Shown: positions 7,380-15,512, counted from the first letter of the stretch. The stretch is DNA of 27,498 nt from Thermohalobaculum sp964467005 (GCA_964467005.1 CAYXPI010000031.1:1-27498), one strand, 5' to 3'. Translations and numbers: made by a program. Notes: generated from the sequence alone by a model not told the origin.

Positions 7380-9076
7380 CTCAGGAAATGCGCCCGGTGG
7401 AGCGGCACCTCGGTTGCGGGGGGACAGGTGAGGAGGCGGCCATCGGCGCGCACCTCGAAGGTGGCGGGGTCCACCTCGATCTCGGGGCAGGCGTGGTTGC
7501 GGACCATATCGGCCTTGCCCCGGCCCCGCACCGTCGCGATGGGGAGGAAGGGCCGCGCGATGCCGAGGCGCTCCCGGGTGCCGGCGTCGAGCGCGAGCTG
7601 GCTCACAAACACCGCGCCGAGATGGGCCGGCATGCTCCCGAACGCGCCCCACATCGGCCGGTGAAGGTTGGGCTCGGCGCCGAGATGCGAGCCCGCCCCG
7701 TCGCCCGCCGAGGCCCAGACGATCTCGCCCGATTTGAGCACGAGCGCCGGCTTGGCGCCGAAGCTCGCCCGAGGCCAGAGCACGATGTCCGCCATCCGCC
7801 CGTCCTTGAGCGAGCCGACATGGGCCTCGATGCCCGCCGCGATCGCCGGGTTGCAGGTGAGCTTCGCCGCATAGCGGAGGATGCGCGCGTTGTCCGACGG
7901 CCCGTCGCCCGGCAACGGCCCCAGCCGGCGCTTCATCACGCTGGCGAGCTGCCAGCATTTGGCGACGTTCTCGGCCAGCCGGCCCATCCCCTGGCTGTCG
8001 GTCGCGAAGATCGAGATCGCCCCCATGTCGTGGAGGAGGTCCTCCGCCGCCATGCTCTCGGGCCGGATGCGGCACTCGGCGAAGGCCACGTCCTCGGGAA
8101 GCGCAGCGTTGAGCACGTGGCAGAGCATGGTCATCGGCACCCCCTCCTCGAGGGCCGCCGGGGTGAAGGGGTTGGTCGGGTTCGTCGAGGAGGGGAGCAC
8201 ATGGGGCAGACCCGCGACGCGCAGGATGTCCGGCGCATGGCCCCCGCCCGACCCCTCCACATGGTACATATGCGCCGTCCGGCCCTTGAGCGCGGCCAGC
8301 GTCACCTCGCAAAAGCCGAACTCGTTGAGCGTGTCCGTGTGGATGTGGACCGAGAAGTCGTGCGCGTCCGCGGTGGCGAGGGTCCGGTCGATCACCGCGG
8401 GCGAGGCGCCGAAATCCTCGTGGATCTTCACGCCGAGCGCCCCGCCCGCGACCGACTCCTCGATGGCCCCAGGGTCCGAGCACCCGCGGCCGAGGAACCC
8501 GAAATTGATCGGGAAGGCGTCCGCGGCGCGGATGAGCCGGCCGAGCGTCTCGGGCCCTGAGCAGGTGACGTCGAAATGCGGCCCCGGCGACATCCCGATC
8601 ATCGTGGTGCAACCGCCTGCCAGCGCGTGCCACACCTGCTGGGGCGTGAGGAAATGGGCGTGCGCCTCCACCGCGCCGGGGGTGGCCACGTAGAACTCGC
8701 CGTTGATCACCGTGGTGTTGGGGCCGCAGACGAGGCGCGGATCCACCCCCTCCATGATGTCCGGGTTGCCCGCCTTGCCGAGCCCCGCGATCCGGCCGCC
8801 CCGCACCCCGATGTCGCATTTCACGACGCCGATCTCCGCGTCGATCACCGTGGCGTTCTGGATCACGAGGTCGAGCGCGCCGGCGGCCGCCGTCCCGGTG
8901 ACGCAGAAGCCCTCGCCGTCGCGCATCGCCTTGCCCGCGCCGGTGGTGAGCTCGTCGCCCGGGCGGGTGAGGTCGCGCTCGATCTCGGCCCAGAGCCCGG
9001 TGTCGCCGAGATGCACCCGGTCGCCCGTGGTGGGGCCATACATCTCGGCATAGGCGCGGCGGGAGATCCGGGCCAT
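7376..9076 (-). CDS. ureC: Urease alpha subunit UreC (divergent)
   Basis: A 566-residue catalytic subunit hydrolysing urea to ammonia and carbamate. Active-site residues are present: nickel ligands His139, His141, Lys217 (to be carbamylated), His246, His272 and Asp360; catalytic His219; and the flap pair Cys319–His320. From Lys217 onward these match Klebsiella numbering. Conserved phrases include KIHEDFG, HIHTDTLNE, EGSGGGHAPD and LPSSTNPTNP. It is nevertheless divergent: the highly conserved loop after the HxH motif is shorter and reads GMSPGPHFDVT, HxH sits in EAHAHFL, and the flap reads CHVLN where most have CHHLD. The ATG at 9076 follows the ureAB stop by one base. Urease activity is likely; a related amide substrate is possible given the neighbours. 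Confidence 0.94.
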   Translation of the reverse strand: MARISRRAYAEMYGPTTGDRVHLGDTGLWAEIERDLTRPGDELTTGAGKAMRDGEGFCVTGTAAAGALDLVIQNATVIDAEIGVVKCDIGVRGGRIAGLGKAGNPDIMEGVDPRLVCGPNTTVINGEFYVATPGAVEAHAHFLTPQQVWHALAGGCTTMIGMSPGPHFDVTCSGPETLGRLIRAADAFPINFGFLGRGCSDPGAIEESVAGGALGVKIHEDFGASPAVIDRTLATADAHDFSVHIHTDTLNEFGFCEVTLAALKGRTAHMYHVEGSGGGHAPDILRVAGLPHVLPSSTNPTNPFTPAALEEGVPMTMLCHVLNAALPEDVAFAECRIRPESMAAEDLLHDMGAISIFATDSQGMGRLAENVAKCWQLASVMKRRLGPLPGDGPSDNARILRYAAKLTCNPAIAAGIEAHVGSLKDGRMADIVLWPRASFGAKPALVLKSGEIVWASAGDGAGSHLGAEPNLHRPMWGAFGSMPAHLGAVFVSQLALDAGTRERLGIARPFLPIATVRGRGKADMVRNHACPEIEVDPATFEVRADGRLLTCPPATEVPLHRAHFLR

Positions 9077-9077
9077 C

Positions 9078-9758
9078 TCAGGCGCCCTTGTAGCCGGCAG
9101 CGCGGGCCCGGGCGAGCGCCGCAGCGCGCGCGGGCGCGTCCGTCGGCCCATCGGTGAGGGCGGCGAAACCGTGGGCCTCGGCCCGGCCGGCGAGCGCAAC
9201 GAGCGTCACGCGCTGGGTGATGCCGGGCTCGAAGCGCACCCCCCCGCCCGAGGGCACGTCGAGCCGCATGCCGAAGGCCGTGGCCCGGTCGAACTCCAGC
9301 ATCGGGTTCGCCTCGAAGAAATGGGCGTGGCTGCGCACCTGCACCGTCCGGTCCCCGGTGTTGAGGACCTCGACCTCCGCCCGCACCCGGCCGGGGTTGA
9401 GCTCGATCTCCGCCTCCGGGCTCAGGATGGCGCCGGGCGCCGTGGCGGGGTCGGCCCCGCCGATCGGGTCGAAGACGGTGACGAGCTTGGTCCCCTCCGC
9501 CATCGAGACCTCGACCGAGACGAGCGGCACCAGCGCCGCCACCCCGGCCTCCACCGCCTCGGGCCCCAGGATCTCGCCGCCGAGCGCCACGAGTTCCGGG
9601 TGGGAGAGCCCCCGGCGGGCGGCGGTGAGGATCTCGTCGGCGATGAGCGCGGCCGCCTCCGGCGCCGAGAGCCGGATGCCCTGGGCCCGGTAGCGCCGCG
9701 CGAGCTCGGCGGCGGTGAAGATCGTGAGCCGCTCGAGCTCGGTGGGGGTAAGATGCAT
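9078..9758 (-). CDS. ureAB: Urease gamma–beta fusion subunit (UreA–UreB)
   Basis: A 226-residue fusion of two small urease subunits usually encoded by separate genes. Residues 1-100 are UreA-like (MHLTPTELERLTIFTAAELARR at the start, GTKLVTVFDPI at the end). Residues about 108-205 are UreB-like (NPGRVRAEVEVLNTGDR, the SHAHFFEANP turn, FDRATAFGMRLD, VRFEPG). A basic Ala/Arg-rich tail follows. The same gamma–beta fusion occurs in Helicobacter UreA, but here the host is presumably an alphaproteobacterium. The ATG at 9758 lies 12 bases after the ureF stop with a GGATCTGAG stretch before it. One base separates its stop from ureC. Confidence 0.95.
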   Translation of the reverse strand: MHLTPTELERLTIFTAAELARRYRAQGIRLSAPEAAALIADEILTAARRGLSHPELVALGGEILGPEAVEAGVAALVPLVSVEVSMAEGTKLVTVFDPIGGADPATAPGAILSPEAEIELNPGRVRAEVEVLNTGDRTVQVRSHAHFFEANPMLEFDRATAFGMRLDVPSGGGVRFEPGITQRVTLVALAGRAEAHGFAALTDGPTDAPARAAALARARAAGYKGA

Positions 9759-9770
9759 GGGCTCAGATCC

Positions 9771-10433
9771 TCAGGTCGCGAACAGGCGGGCGCCGGGGCC
9801 CGGCAGATCGTGGCGCATGAGGGCGATCTCCGCCAGAGGGGCCTGGCTGGCGGGCGGCGCGAGCGGCGCGCGCGCCAGGGCCACGACCTCGTCGGCGAGC
9901 TCGGCACGAAACGTCTGAGCCGCCAGCGCCCCGAGGAGCCCTAGCCGGATGGCGGCCGAGGCGAGGCGGGCGACATAGCCGGTGCCCGAGGCGATCAGCG
10001 CGGCCTCGGAGCCGAGCCCGGCCAAGGCCCAGACCCGGCCTTCGACCACCGCCGCATGGCCCGGCGTCGACCCCAGGCGGAGGGCCGCGCCATAGGCGTC
10101 CCCGCCCAGGATCCCGAGCCGCTCGGCCGCCCTGAAGATCCCGCGCCCCACCGCCCGGCTCCCGAACCGCCCGGGCGCCGACCAAAGGCAGGCCTCCATC
10201 TCGGCGTCGCGCGCCAGGGCCTCGGCCGGCCCGGCCCAGGCGCCCGCCGTCATCACCCGGTCGAGCGGCGCCCAGCGATGGCGGAGCTCGCCCGCGATCC
10301 AGGGCCGCACCGACGCCTCGTCCACCAGCCCGTCGCGCGCCAGGCGCTCGAGGCCCGAGGAGTGCGCGAAGGCGCCGGTGGGAAAGGCGCTGTCGCCGAT
10401 CTGCAGCGCAAGCGCGAAAGCCGCGGGCTCCAC
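9771..10433 (-). CDS. ureF: Urease accessory protein UreF
   Basis: A 220-residue helical protein of typical UreF length. The N-terminus has the diagnostic phrase QIGDSAFPTGAFAHSSGLE, and the C-terminal part has RLGLLGALAAQ. UreF bridges UreD-bound apo-urease and the UreG GTPase, controlling nickel insertion. The GTG at 10433 is taken as start: it lies two bases after the urtE stop and just before homologous sequence; no strong ribosome site is visible, so coupling to urtE is likely. Its position directly between transporter and structural urease genes indicates one transcript. The partner ureG and the chaperone ureE are missing from the window and must come from elsewhere or be dispensable. 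Confidence 0.92.
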   Translation of the reverse strand: MEPAAFALALQIGDSAFPTGAFAHSSGLERLARDGLVDEASVRPWIAGELRHRWAPLDRVMTAGAWAGPAEALARDAEMEACLWSAPGRFGSRAVGRGIFRAAERLGILGGDAYGAALRLGSTPGHAAVVEGRVWALAGLGSEAALIASGTGYVARLASAAIRLGLLGALAAQTFRAELADEVVALARAPLAPPASQAPLAEIALMRHDLPGPGARLFAT

Positions 10434-10435
10434 GC

Positions 10436-11134
10436 TCAGGGCGCCAGATAGCGGAGGAGCGCGGGGTCGTCGCGCACCTGGTCCGACGGGCCTTCGAGCG
10501 CGATCCGCCCCCGGTCCATCACATAGGCATAGTCCGCCACCCGCAGCGCGAGCTCCACGTGCTGCTCGACGATGAGTATGCTCATGCTCCGCGCGAGCTG
10601 GCCGAGACGCTCGGCGATCTCCTCGATCACCCCAACCCAAACCCCCTCCGTCGGCTCGTCGAGGAGAAGGAGCCGCGGCCGTCCCAGAAGCGCGCGGCCG
10701 ATGCCGAGCATCTTGCGCTCGCCGCCCGAGAGCGTGCCCGCCTGCTGGGAGAGACGCGCGCCAAGCTTGGGAAAGAAATCGAGCACCATGTCGAAATCCG
10801 CCCGCCCCTTCTGCGAGACGGCGCCGAGGGCCAGGTTCTCGCGCACCGTGAGCCGGGCGAACACCGCCTGCTCCTGGGGCACATAGCCCATGCCGGCGCG
10901 CACCCGATGCTCGGTGTCGGTGCTCTGGGTCTCCGCCCCGTCGAGCCGGATCGCGCCCGAGGTGGTGGGCAGCTCGCCGATGAGCGTCTTCAAAAGCGTG
11001 GTCTTGCCCGCGCCGTTTCGGCCGAGGACCGCGACGCCGCCCGCCTTGGGCGCCGCGATGGAGGTTCCGAACAGGACCTGGGAGCGGCCATAGCCGGACA
11101 CCAGATCCTCCACTTCGAGCAGGCTCTCAGACAC
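10436..11134 (-). CDS. urtE: Urea/amide ABC transporter ATP-binding protein UrtE
   Basis: A 232-residue ATPase of the branched-chain-amino-acid/urea (LivF-like) subclass, the usual length for UrtE. Walker A is GRNGAGKTT, the signature is LSGGERKMLGIGRAL, and Walker B is LLLLDEPTEG, with the EQHVELAL switch region downstream. The segment after DEPTEG (VWVGVIEEI) departs from the IQPSII wording I expect of canonical UrtE. The GTG at 11134 overlaps the end of urtD by eight bases. It pairs with UrtD as the second nucleotide-binding subunit. Confidence 0.92.
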   Translation of the reverse strand: MSESLLEVEDLVSGYGRSQVLFGTSIAAPKAGGVAVLGRNGAGKTTLLKTLIGELPTTSGAIRLDGAETQSTDTEHRVRAGMGYVPQEQAVFARLTVRENLALGAVSQKGRADFDMVLDFFPKLGARLSQQAGTLSGGERKMLGIGRALLGRPRLLLLDEPTEGVWVGVIEEIAERLGQLARSMSILIVEQHVELALRVADYAYVMDRGRIALEGPSDQVRDDPALLRYLAP

Positions 11135-11861
11135 GGGTGGTGTAGACCTCCTGAACGCGGTCGCTGGTTTCGATCTCCGCCACCGTCCCGTCGTCGAGCA
11201 CCTTGCCGGAGTCGAGCACGGTGAGACGGTCGCAGATCTCCTTGATGAAATCGAGGTCGTGCTCGACGATGACGAGGGCGCAGAAGTCCTTGATCGGCGC
11301 AAGCAGGCGCCCGGTCTCCCGCCGCTCCTCTGGCGACATGCCCCCGGTCGGCTCGTCGAGGAGGAGGAGCTTCGGCTTCTGCGCGAGCGCCATCGCGATC
11401 TCGAGCCACTGCTGCTCGCCATGGCTGAGCTCGCCCGCGAGATCGTCCGCCCGGCCCTCGAGCCGAAACCGCTCCAGCATCGCCATCACCTCGCCGTCGA
11501 GCGCCCGGCGCGAGCGCGAGCCGAGGAGCTCCCACACCCCCCGATGCGCCTGGAGGGCGAGGAGCACGTTGTCGTAGACCGAGAGCTCCGGCAGCACCGC
11601 GGTGATCTGGAACTTGAGGCTGAGGCCCGCGCGGGAGCGGCCTGCGGGCGTGCGCCGGGTGATGTCCTCCCCGTCGAACCGGATGGTGCCCGAGCTCGGC
11701 AGATGCGCCCCGGCGATCGCCTTCAAGAGCGTGGACTTGCCCGAGCCGTTGGGCCCGATGAGGCCGTGGAAGCTGCCCGCCGCCACATCGAGATCCACCC
11801 CGCCGAGGGCCTGCAGCGCCCCGTAGCTCTTGGTCACGCCGCGCACCTCGAGGAGCGCCAT
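11127..11861 (-). CDS. urtD: Urea/amide ABC transporter ATP-binding protein UrtD
   Basis: A 244-residue ATPase of the LivG-like subclass. Walker A GPNGSGKST is at about residues 37-45, the signature LSHGEQQWLEIAMAL replaces the usual LSGGQ as is normal for UrtD, and Walker B is LLLLDEPTGGMSPEE. RSRAGLSLKFQITAVLPELSVYDN matches the UrtD region that follows the Q-loop. The ATG at 11861 shares one base with the urtC stop (TGATG), so translation is coupled. With UrtE it energises uptake through UrtB and UrtC. Confidence 0.94.
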   Translation of the reverse strand: MALLEVRGVTKSYGALQALGGVDLDVAAGSFHGLIGPNGSGKSTLLKAIAGAHLPSSGTIRFDGEDITRRTPAGRSRAGLSLKFQITAVLPELSVYDNVLLALQAHRGVWELLGSRSRRALDGEVMAMLERFRLEGRADDLAGELSHGEQQWLEIAMALAQKPKLLLLDEPTGGMSPEERRETGRLLAPIKDFCALVIVEHDLDFIKEICDRLTVLDSGKVLDDGTVAEIETSDRVQEVYTTRV

Positions 11862-12898
11862 CAGCGCTCCTCCCGCCGGCCGTAGGAGCCGATGCGCTCC
11901 CGCTCCGAGAGGACGAAGCCGAGAAGTCCCGTCGGCTTGTAGGCCACCACCACCAGCATGATCGCGCCGAGGATGATCGGCCACACGCTCTTGAAGATGT
12001 CCTGATCCGAGAGCTGGAAGGCGATGATCTCGATGGCGAAGGCGCCCAGCACCGGGCCGATGAGCGTGCCCACCCCGCCGAAGAGGCCATAGAGCACCGC
12101 ATAGGTCGAGAGCGCGATGCCCATGGAGCCCGGCCCGATGAACCCCTCGTGATGGGCATAGAGCCCGCCCGCAAGCCCCGCGATCGCCCCCGCCAGGCAA
12201 AACACCAGGGCCTTGAAGACCTGCACCCGGTAGCCGAAGAAGGCGAGGCGCTCCTCGTTCTGCCGCATCCCTGCGAGCACGAGCCCGAGCTGCGAGCGCA
12301 CGGTGTAGCGCGCGGCGAGATAGCTCAGCACCAGAGCGCCGAGCACGAGGTGGTAGAAGACGGGGCCGGGCTCGATCTCCATGCCGAAGACCGTCGCGAA
12401 CTCCCAGATCGACATGCCGTTGCCGGCCCCCACCCACTGCCAGCCCGCCACCAGCCGCTCCGCGGTGTAGGACGCCGTGAGCGTGCCGAGCGCCACGAAG
12501 ATGATCGTGGGCGTGCGCTTGCCGAGTAGGAGGAACCAGCCGATGAGAAAGGACGTGACGAGCCCCACCAGCACCGTGAGCGGCATGAGCAGCGCGAGCT
12601 CGGTGAACCCCGCCTTGTTGGCCAACAGCGCCACGACATAACCCGCCACCCCGAAGAAGAGCGCCTGGCCGAAGGTCATGATCCCGGAATAGCCCCAGGA
12701 GAGGTCGAAGCTGATCGCCAGCATGGCCAGCAGCATCATGCGCGTCGCGATGATCGTGTGGAAGTCGTTCGTGAGATGCGGCACCGCGAGGAGGGCCGCC
12801 AGCACCAGGATTTCCACCACCGGCAGCACGCCCAAGCGGCGCGACGGGCGGCGCGACGGGCGGGCGGGGGCGGCGGGGCTGTCCGAGAGGCTCACCAT
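11861..12898 (-). CDS. urtC: Urea/amide ABC transporter permease UrtC
   Basis: A 345-residue membrane protein of the LivM type with about eight to ten hydrophobic segments after a basic N-terminal stretch (RPSRRPSRR). Recognisable family blocks are ISFDLSWGYSGIMTFGQALFFGVAGY, RVQVFKALVFCLAGAIAGLAGGLYAHH and the C-terminal ILGAIMLVVVAYKPTGLLG. It forms the translocation pore with UrtB. The ATG at 12898 has a GGAGA site seven bases upstream. A 52-base gap containing a strong hairpin separates it from urtA. Confidence 0.93.
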   Translation of the reverse strand: MVSLSDSPAAPARPSRRPSRRLGVLPVVEILVLAALLAVPHLTNDFHTIIATRMMLLAMLAISFDLSWGYSGIMTFGQALFFGVAGYVVALLANKAGFTELALLMPLTVLVGLVTSFLIGWFLLLGKRTPTIIFVALGTLTASYTAERLVAGWQWVGAGNGMSIWEFATVFGMEIEPGPVFYHLVLGALVLSYLAARYTVRSQLGLVLAGMRQNEERLAFFGYRVQVFKALVFCLAGAIAGLAGGLYAHHEGFIGPGSMGIALSTYAVLYGLFGGVGTLIGPVLGAFAIEIIAFQLSDQDIFKSVWPIILGAIMLVVVAYKPTGLLGFVLSERERIGSYGRREER

Positions 12899-12914
12899 AG
12901 GCGTCTCCAGCGAG

Positions 12915-12941
12915 GGGCCCGGGCGCGCACGGTCCGGGCCC
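12915..12941 (-). other. Intercistronic GC hairpin between urtA and urtC
   Basis: GGGCCCGG (12915-12922) and CCGGGCCC (12934-12941) are exact inverted repeats with an 11-base loop. It begins 10 bases after the urtA stop. No U-run follows on the transcript, so a role in mRNA stability or partial attenuation favouring the binding protein is more likely than termination; this is inference. Confidence 0.6.
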
Positions 12942-12950
12942 GGGGGGGCA

Positions 12951-14165
12951 TCAGGCACACTCGTCCGGAGCGACCATCTCGTCCTTCGAGAGGATGTTCC
13001 AGGTGCCGCTCTCCGCACGGGCGATGTACATGTTCATCGCCGCGTGGCCCGTGCCCGGCACCATCTTGGTGGGCCCGCCGGGCGTGTCGGTCACCTCCGC
13101 GCTGTCGAGCGCCTCGGCCACCGCGTCGCGCGCCAGATCGCCATTGGTCGCGATCACCGCCGCCTCGTAGAGCTTGATGCCGCGATACATCCCCGTCGAG
13201 GCCGAGCCCGCGGTGAAGAGATACTTCGTGTCCGGGAACATCGCGTTGTACTCGGCCAAGAGCGCGGTCGAGGTCGGATCCTCCACGGTGTGGAACCAGT
13301 CGAGGCAGGAATACACGCCCTCGAGCTCCCGCTCCGGCACGTAGTTCACCGAGTTCTCGTCGAAGTAGACGCAAGACTGGGTGCCGCCTCGCTCGCCGAA
13401 GCCGGCCTCGAAGAGCTGCTTCGTGAAGGCCTGCAGCCCCGGCGGGATCACCGTGTTGAACACGTGGTCGACGCCCTCGTTCATGATCTTCGACACCGTG
13501 GCCGAATATTCGAGCTGATCGAGGGGGTAGTACTCCTCGAAGACGATCTCGCCGCCATTGGCCTCGATCACCTCGCGCGCCCAGCGGTTGAGGAGCTGGG
13601 GCCAGATGTAGTTGGCCGAGGGCATGGCGAAGCGGCGGTTGCCCTGCTCGATGAGATAGGGGAGGAGACGGGCGCATTGCTGCGCGGGCGTCGGCCCGGT
13701 GCAGAAGAGGTTCTCCGTGCACTCCTGGCCTTCGTACAGCTGGGGGTAGATGTAGAGCGTCCGGCCGCGGCGCACGATCGGGTTCTTGATCGCCTCACGC
13801 ATGGCCGAGGTGATGCCGCCGAGAACCACATCCACCTGCGCCTGCTGGATGAGCCGGCGGACATTGCCGACCGCCACGCCGGGGTCCGAGGCGGTGTCCT
13901 CGAGGATGAGCTCCACCGGCCGGCCGAGGATCCCGCCCGCGTCGTTGATCTTCGACACCGCGAACTGCGCGACCTGCCAGTTGGAGTTGCCCGAGGGCGC
14001 GATGGCGCCGGTGATATCCGTCGCGATGCCCATCTTGATGGGCTCGGCCGCCGAGGCCCAGCCGGGCCGGAGCACCCAGGAGGTGCCGACAGCGGTCCAG
14101 CCGGCTGCGGCGAGGGCCGCGGTCCCACTCAGAAACCCGCGGCGGGTGGGGGTGTGTCGAGCCAT
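12951..14165 (-). CDS. urtA: Urea/short-chain-amide periplasmic binding protein (UrtA/AmiC-like)
   Basis: A 404-residue binding protein of the peripheral Leu/Ile/Val-binding fold. The N-terminus has a twin-arginine export signal (TRRGFLSG, Arg8-Arg9, followed by an Ala-rich stretch to about residue 40). KMGIATDITGAIAP opens the mature fold. YPQLYEGQECTENLFCTG corresponds to the YP-x-QYEG region of UrtA and AmiC, here with two extra cysteines six residues apart that could form a disulfide. Its ligand is probably urea or a small amide, but it is divergent enough from canonical UrtA that a urea analogue is possible. The ATG shares one base with the urtB stop (TAATG). Placement after urtB is unusual: most such operons begin with urtA. 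Confidence 0.87.
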   Translation of the reverse strand: MARHTPTRRGFLSGTAALAAAGWTAVGTSWVLRPGWASAAEPIKMGIATDITGAIAPSGNSNWQVAQFAVSKINDAGGILGRPVELILEDTASDPGVAVGNVRRLIQQAQVDVVLGGITSAMREAIKNPIVRRGRTLYIYPQLYEGQECTENLFCTGPTPAQQCARLLPYLIEQGNRRFAMPSANYIWPQLLNRWAREVIEANGGEIVFEEYYPLDQLEYSATVSKIMNEGVDHVFNTVIPPGLQAFTKQLFEAGFGERGGTQSCVYFDENSVNYVPERELEGVYSCLDWFHTVEDPTSTALLAEYNAMFPDTKYLFTAGSASTGMYRGIKLYEAAVIATNGDLARDAVAEALDSAEVTDTPGGPTKMVPGTGHAAMNMYIARAESGTWNILSKDEMVAPDECA

Positions 14166-15049
14166 TAGAGTCTCCCTCTGCTGATCAGCCCCTGGGGCCG
14201 GAGCTTGACGATGACGAGTGCGGTGACAAACACGAGAACCTCGGCGAAGACCGGGCTCACCAGCCCCTCCATGGGGCCGAGATCCCGGAGCCACTGAAAG
14301 CCCGGTACCATGGCGCCGATCATGGCCGCGCCCAGCAGCGGGCCCTCGAAGGTGCCGACCCCGCCCAGCATGACCGAAAGGAACGCCTGCACCAGAAAGC
14401 GCACCCCGAGATCGGCCGAGAGCGAAAAGAGCGGCACCATGAGCGCGCCCGCGAGCCCCGCGAGCGCGGCCCCGAAGGCGAAGGTCGCGGCGTAAAGCTT
14501 GCGCGTGGAGACGCCGGAGGCCCGGGCCAGCGCCGGGTTCTCCAACGCGCCGCGGATCTGCAGGCCGATGGTGGTGCGGGTGAGCGCGACAAAGCACCCC
14601 GCCATCACCGCCACGGTGATGAGGATGATCGCCGTCCGCCAATAGGAGAGACTGACCCCGAAGAGGTCGAACCCGCCGGGGATCGGCTCGTCGATCGAGT
14701 AGTACTGCCCGCCAATGAGGGCGCGCACCGTCTCGCGCGTGATGAGGCCGATGGCGTAGGTCGCGAGCATGGCGATCACCGGCGCCACATAGAGCCGTCG
14801 GATCACCGTGATCTCGATCAGGAGCCCAAAGAGCGCCACGAGAAAGGGCGCGGCCAGCATGCCCGTCCATTCCGGCAGGCCGAGCTCGCGAAACACGTAA
14901 ACCGTGTAGGCGCCGAGCAGCACGAGCTCGCCATGGCCGAGATTGAAGATGCCCATGAGCGAGGCGATGACGGCGAGGCCCGAGACCACCAGCACCATGA
15001 TCGAGGCGAAGGCGAGAATGTCGAATGCGAGCTTGAGCCCGAGCTCCAT
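14165..15049 (-). CDS. urtB: Urea/amide ABC transporter permease UrtB
   Basis: A 294-residue membrane protein of the LivH type with about eight hydrophobic segments. Family blocks are SLMGIFNLGHGELVLLGAY near residue 40, TRTTIGLQIRGALENPALARASGV in the cytoplasmic loop and FLSVMLGGVGTFEGPLLGA late in the sequence. The ATG at 15049 is supported by a GGGAGG ribosome site seven bases upstream; a longer in-frame start at 15100 has none. It is the first gene of the nine-gene minus-strand transcript and faces the divergent amidase genes across a 244-base region. Confidence 0.93.
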   Translation of the reverse strand: MELGLKLAFDILAFASIMVLVVSGLAVIASLMGIFNLGHGELVLLGAYTVYVFRELGLPEWTGMLAAPFLVALFGLLIEITVIRRLYVAPVIAMLATYAIGLITRETVRALIGGQYYSIDEPIPGGFDLFGVSLSYWRTAIILITVAVMAGCFVALTRTTIGLQIRGALENPALARASGVSTRKLYAATFAFGAALAGLAGALMVPLFSLSADLGVRFLVQAFLSVMLGGVGTFEGPLLGAAMIGAMVPGFQWLRDLGPMEGLVSPVFAEVLVFVTALVIVKLRPQGLISRGRL

Positions 15050-15293
15050 GGCGTCCCTCCCGGCGCGGCACCGGCTCAGGCTGGAACGCCTCGACGACAA
15101 AGCGCAAGCGCCGTGTGCATTCGCGGGATCAGATGATCACTTTCTGCGCAAAATGCGAGCAATTTACCAGGTAGAGGTGAAAAGCTGCGCACCGACGCTT
15201 GCCAAGCTCCCGGCGCTTCGCCCAGCCTAGGCCGCGCGTTGCTGCGCGACTCGGTGTTGCAGTGCGAATCAGAAACTCCGAGGAGACCCGACC
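15050..15293. promoter_or_regulatory. Shared divergent control region of the urt–ure and amidase operons
   Basis: This 244-base gap is the only place from which both operons can start. It holds an AT-richer island at 15131-15180 (about 46% GC by hand count, far below the surroundings). The 7-mer CTGCGCA occurs at 15144-15150 and 15185-15191, 41 bases apart, about four helical turns on one face, with a related TGCGAGCAA at 15154-15162. These are candidate operator half-sites. No convincing sigma70 or sigma54 promoter pair was found by eye. The two operons are probably co-regulated, with the regulator encoded elsewhere. Confidence 0.55.
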
Positions 15294-15512
15294 ATGTCCG
15301 ACACGTCGCGCCCCAGCGCGGAGGATCTCGCCCCGATCGCGCGCATGGTGAGCATCCCGCTCTCGGCCGCGCGGCGGGCCGAGGTTCAGCCCGCCCTCGC
15401 CGGGCTCCTCGCCGACTTCCAGGTGATCGTCGACACCGATCTCGAGGAGACTCCACCGGCCTTCGCCTTCGATCCGCGGACCGTGGCCGAGCGCGGCGGG
15501 GCGGGAGAATGA
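15294..15512 (+). CDS. Small AtzG-like protein (DUF4089 type), amidase partner
   Basis: A 72-residue protein resembling AtzG, the small GatC-like partner that stabilises the amidase AtzE (1-carboxybiuret hydrolase) in cyanuric-acid degradation. Shared features are a helical N-terminal half (LAPIARMVSIPLSAARRAEVQPALAGLLADF) and a short acidic C-terminal segment leading to PAFAFDP, where relatives read P-x-F-x-P. A GAGGAG site at 15279-15284 precedes the ATG by about nine bases. Its stop overlaps the amidase ATG, so the two products should be made in equal amounts, consistent with a complex. The assignment rests on pattern and context; a protein this short gives limited evidence. Confidence 0.78.
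   Translation: MSDTSRPSAEDLAPIARMVSIPLSAARRAEVQPALAGLLADFQVIVDTDLEETPPAFAFDPRTVAERGGAGE

Noticed and set aside
15104..15119. Sigma54-like element upstream of urtB (TGCACACG-N4-TTGC on the minus strand)
   Set aside because: The spacing to the GC box is right, but the essential GG of the -24 box is replaced by CA, so a nitrogen-controlled sigma54 promoter cannot be claimed.
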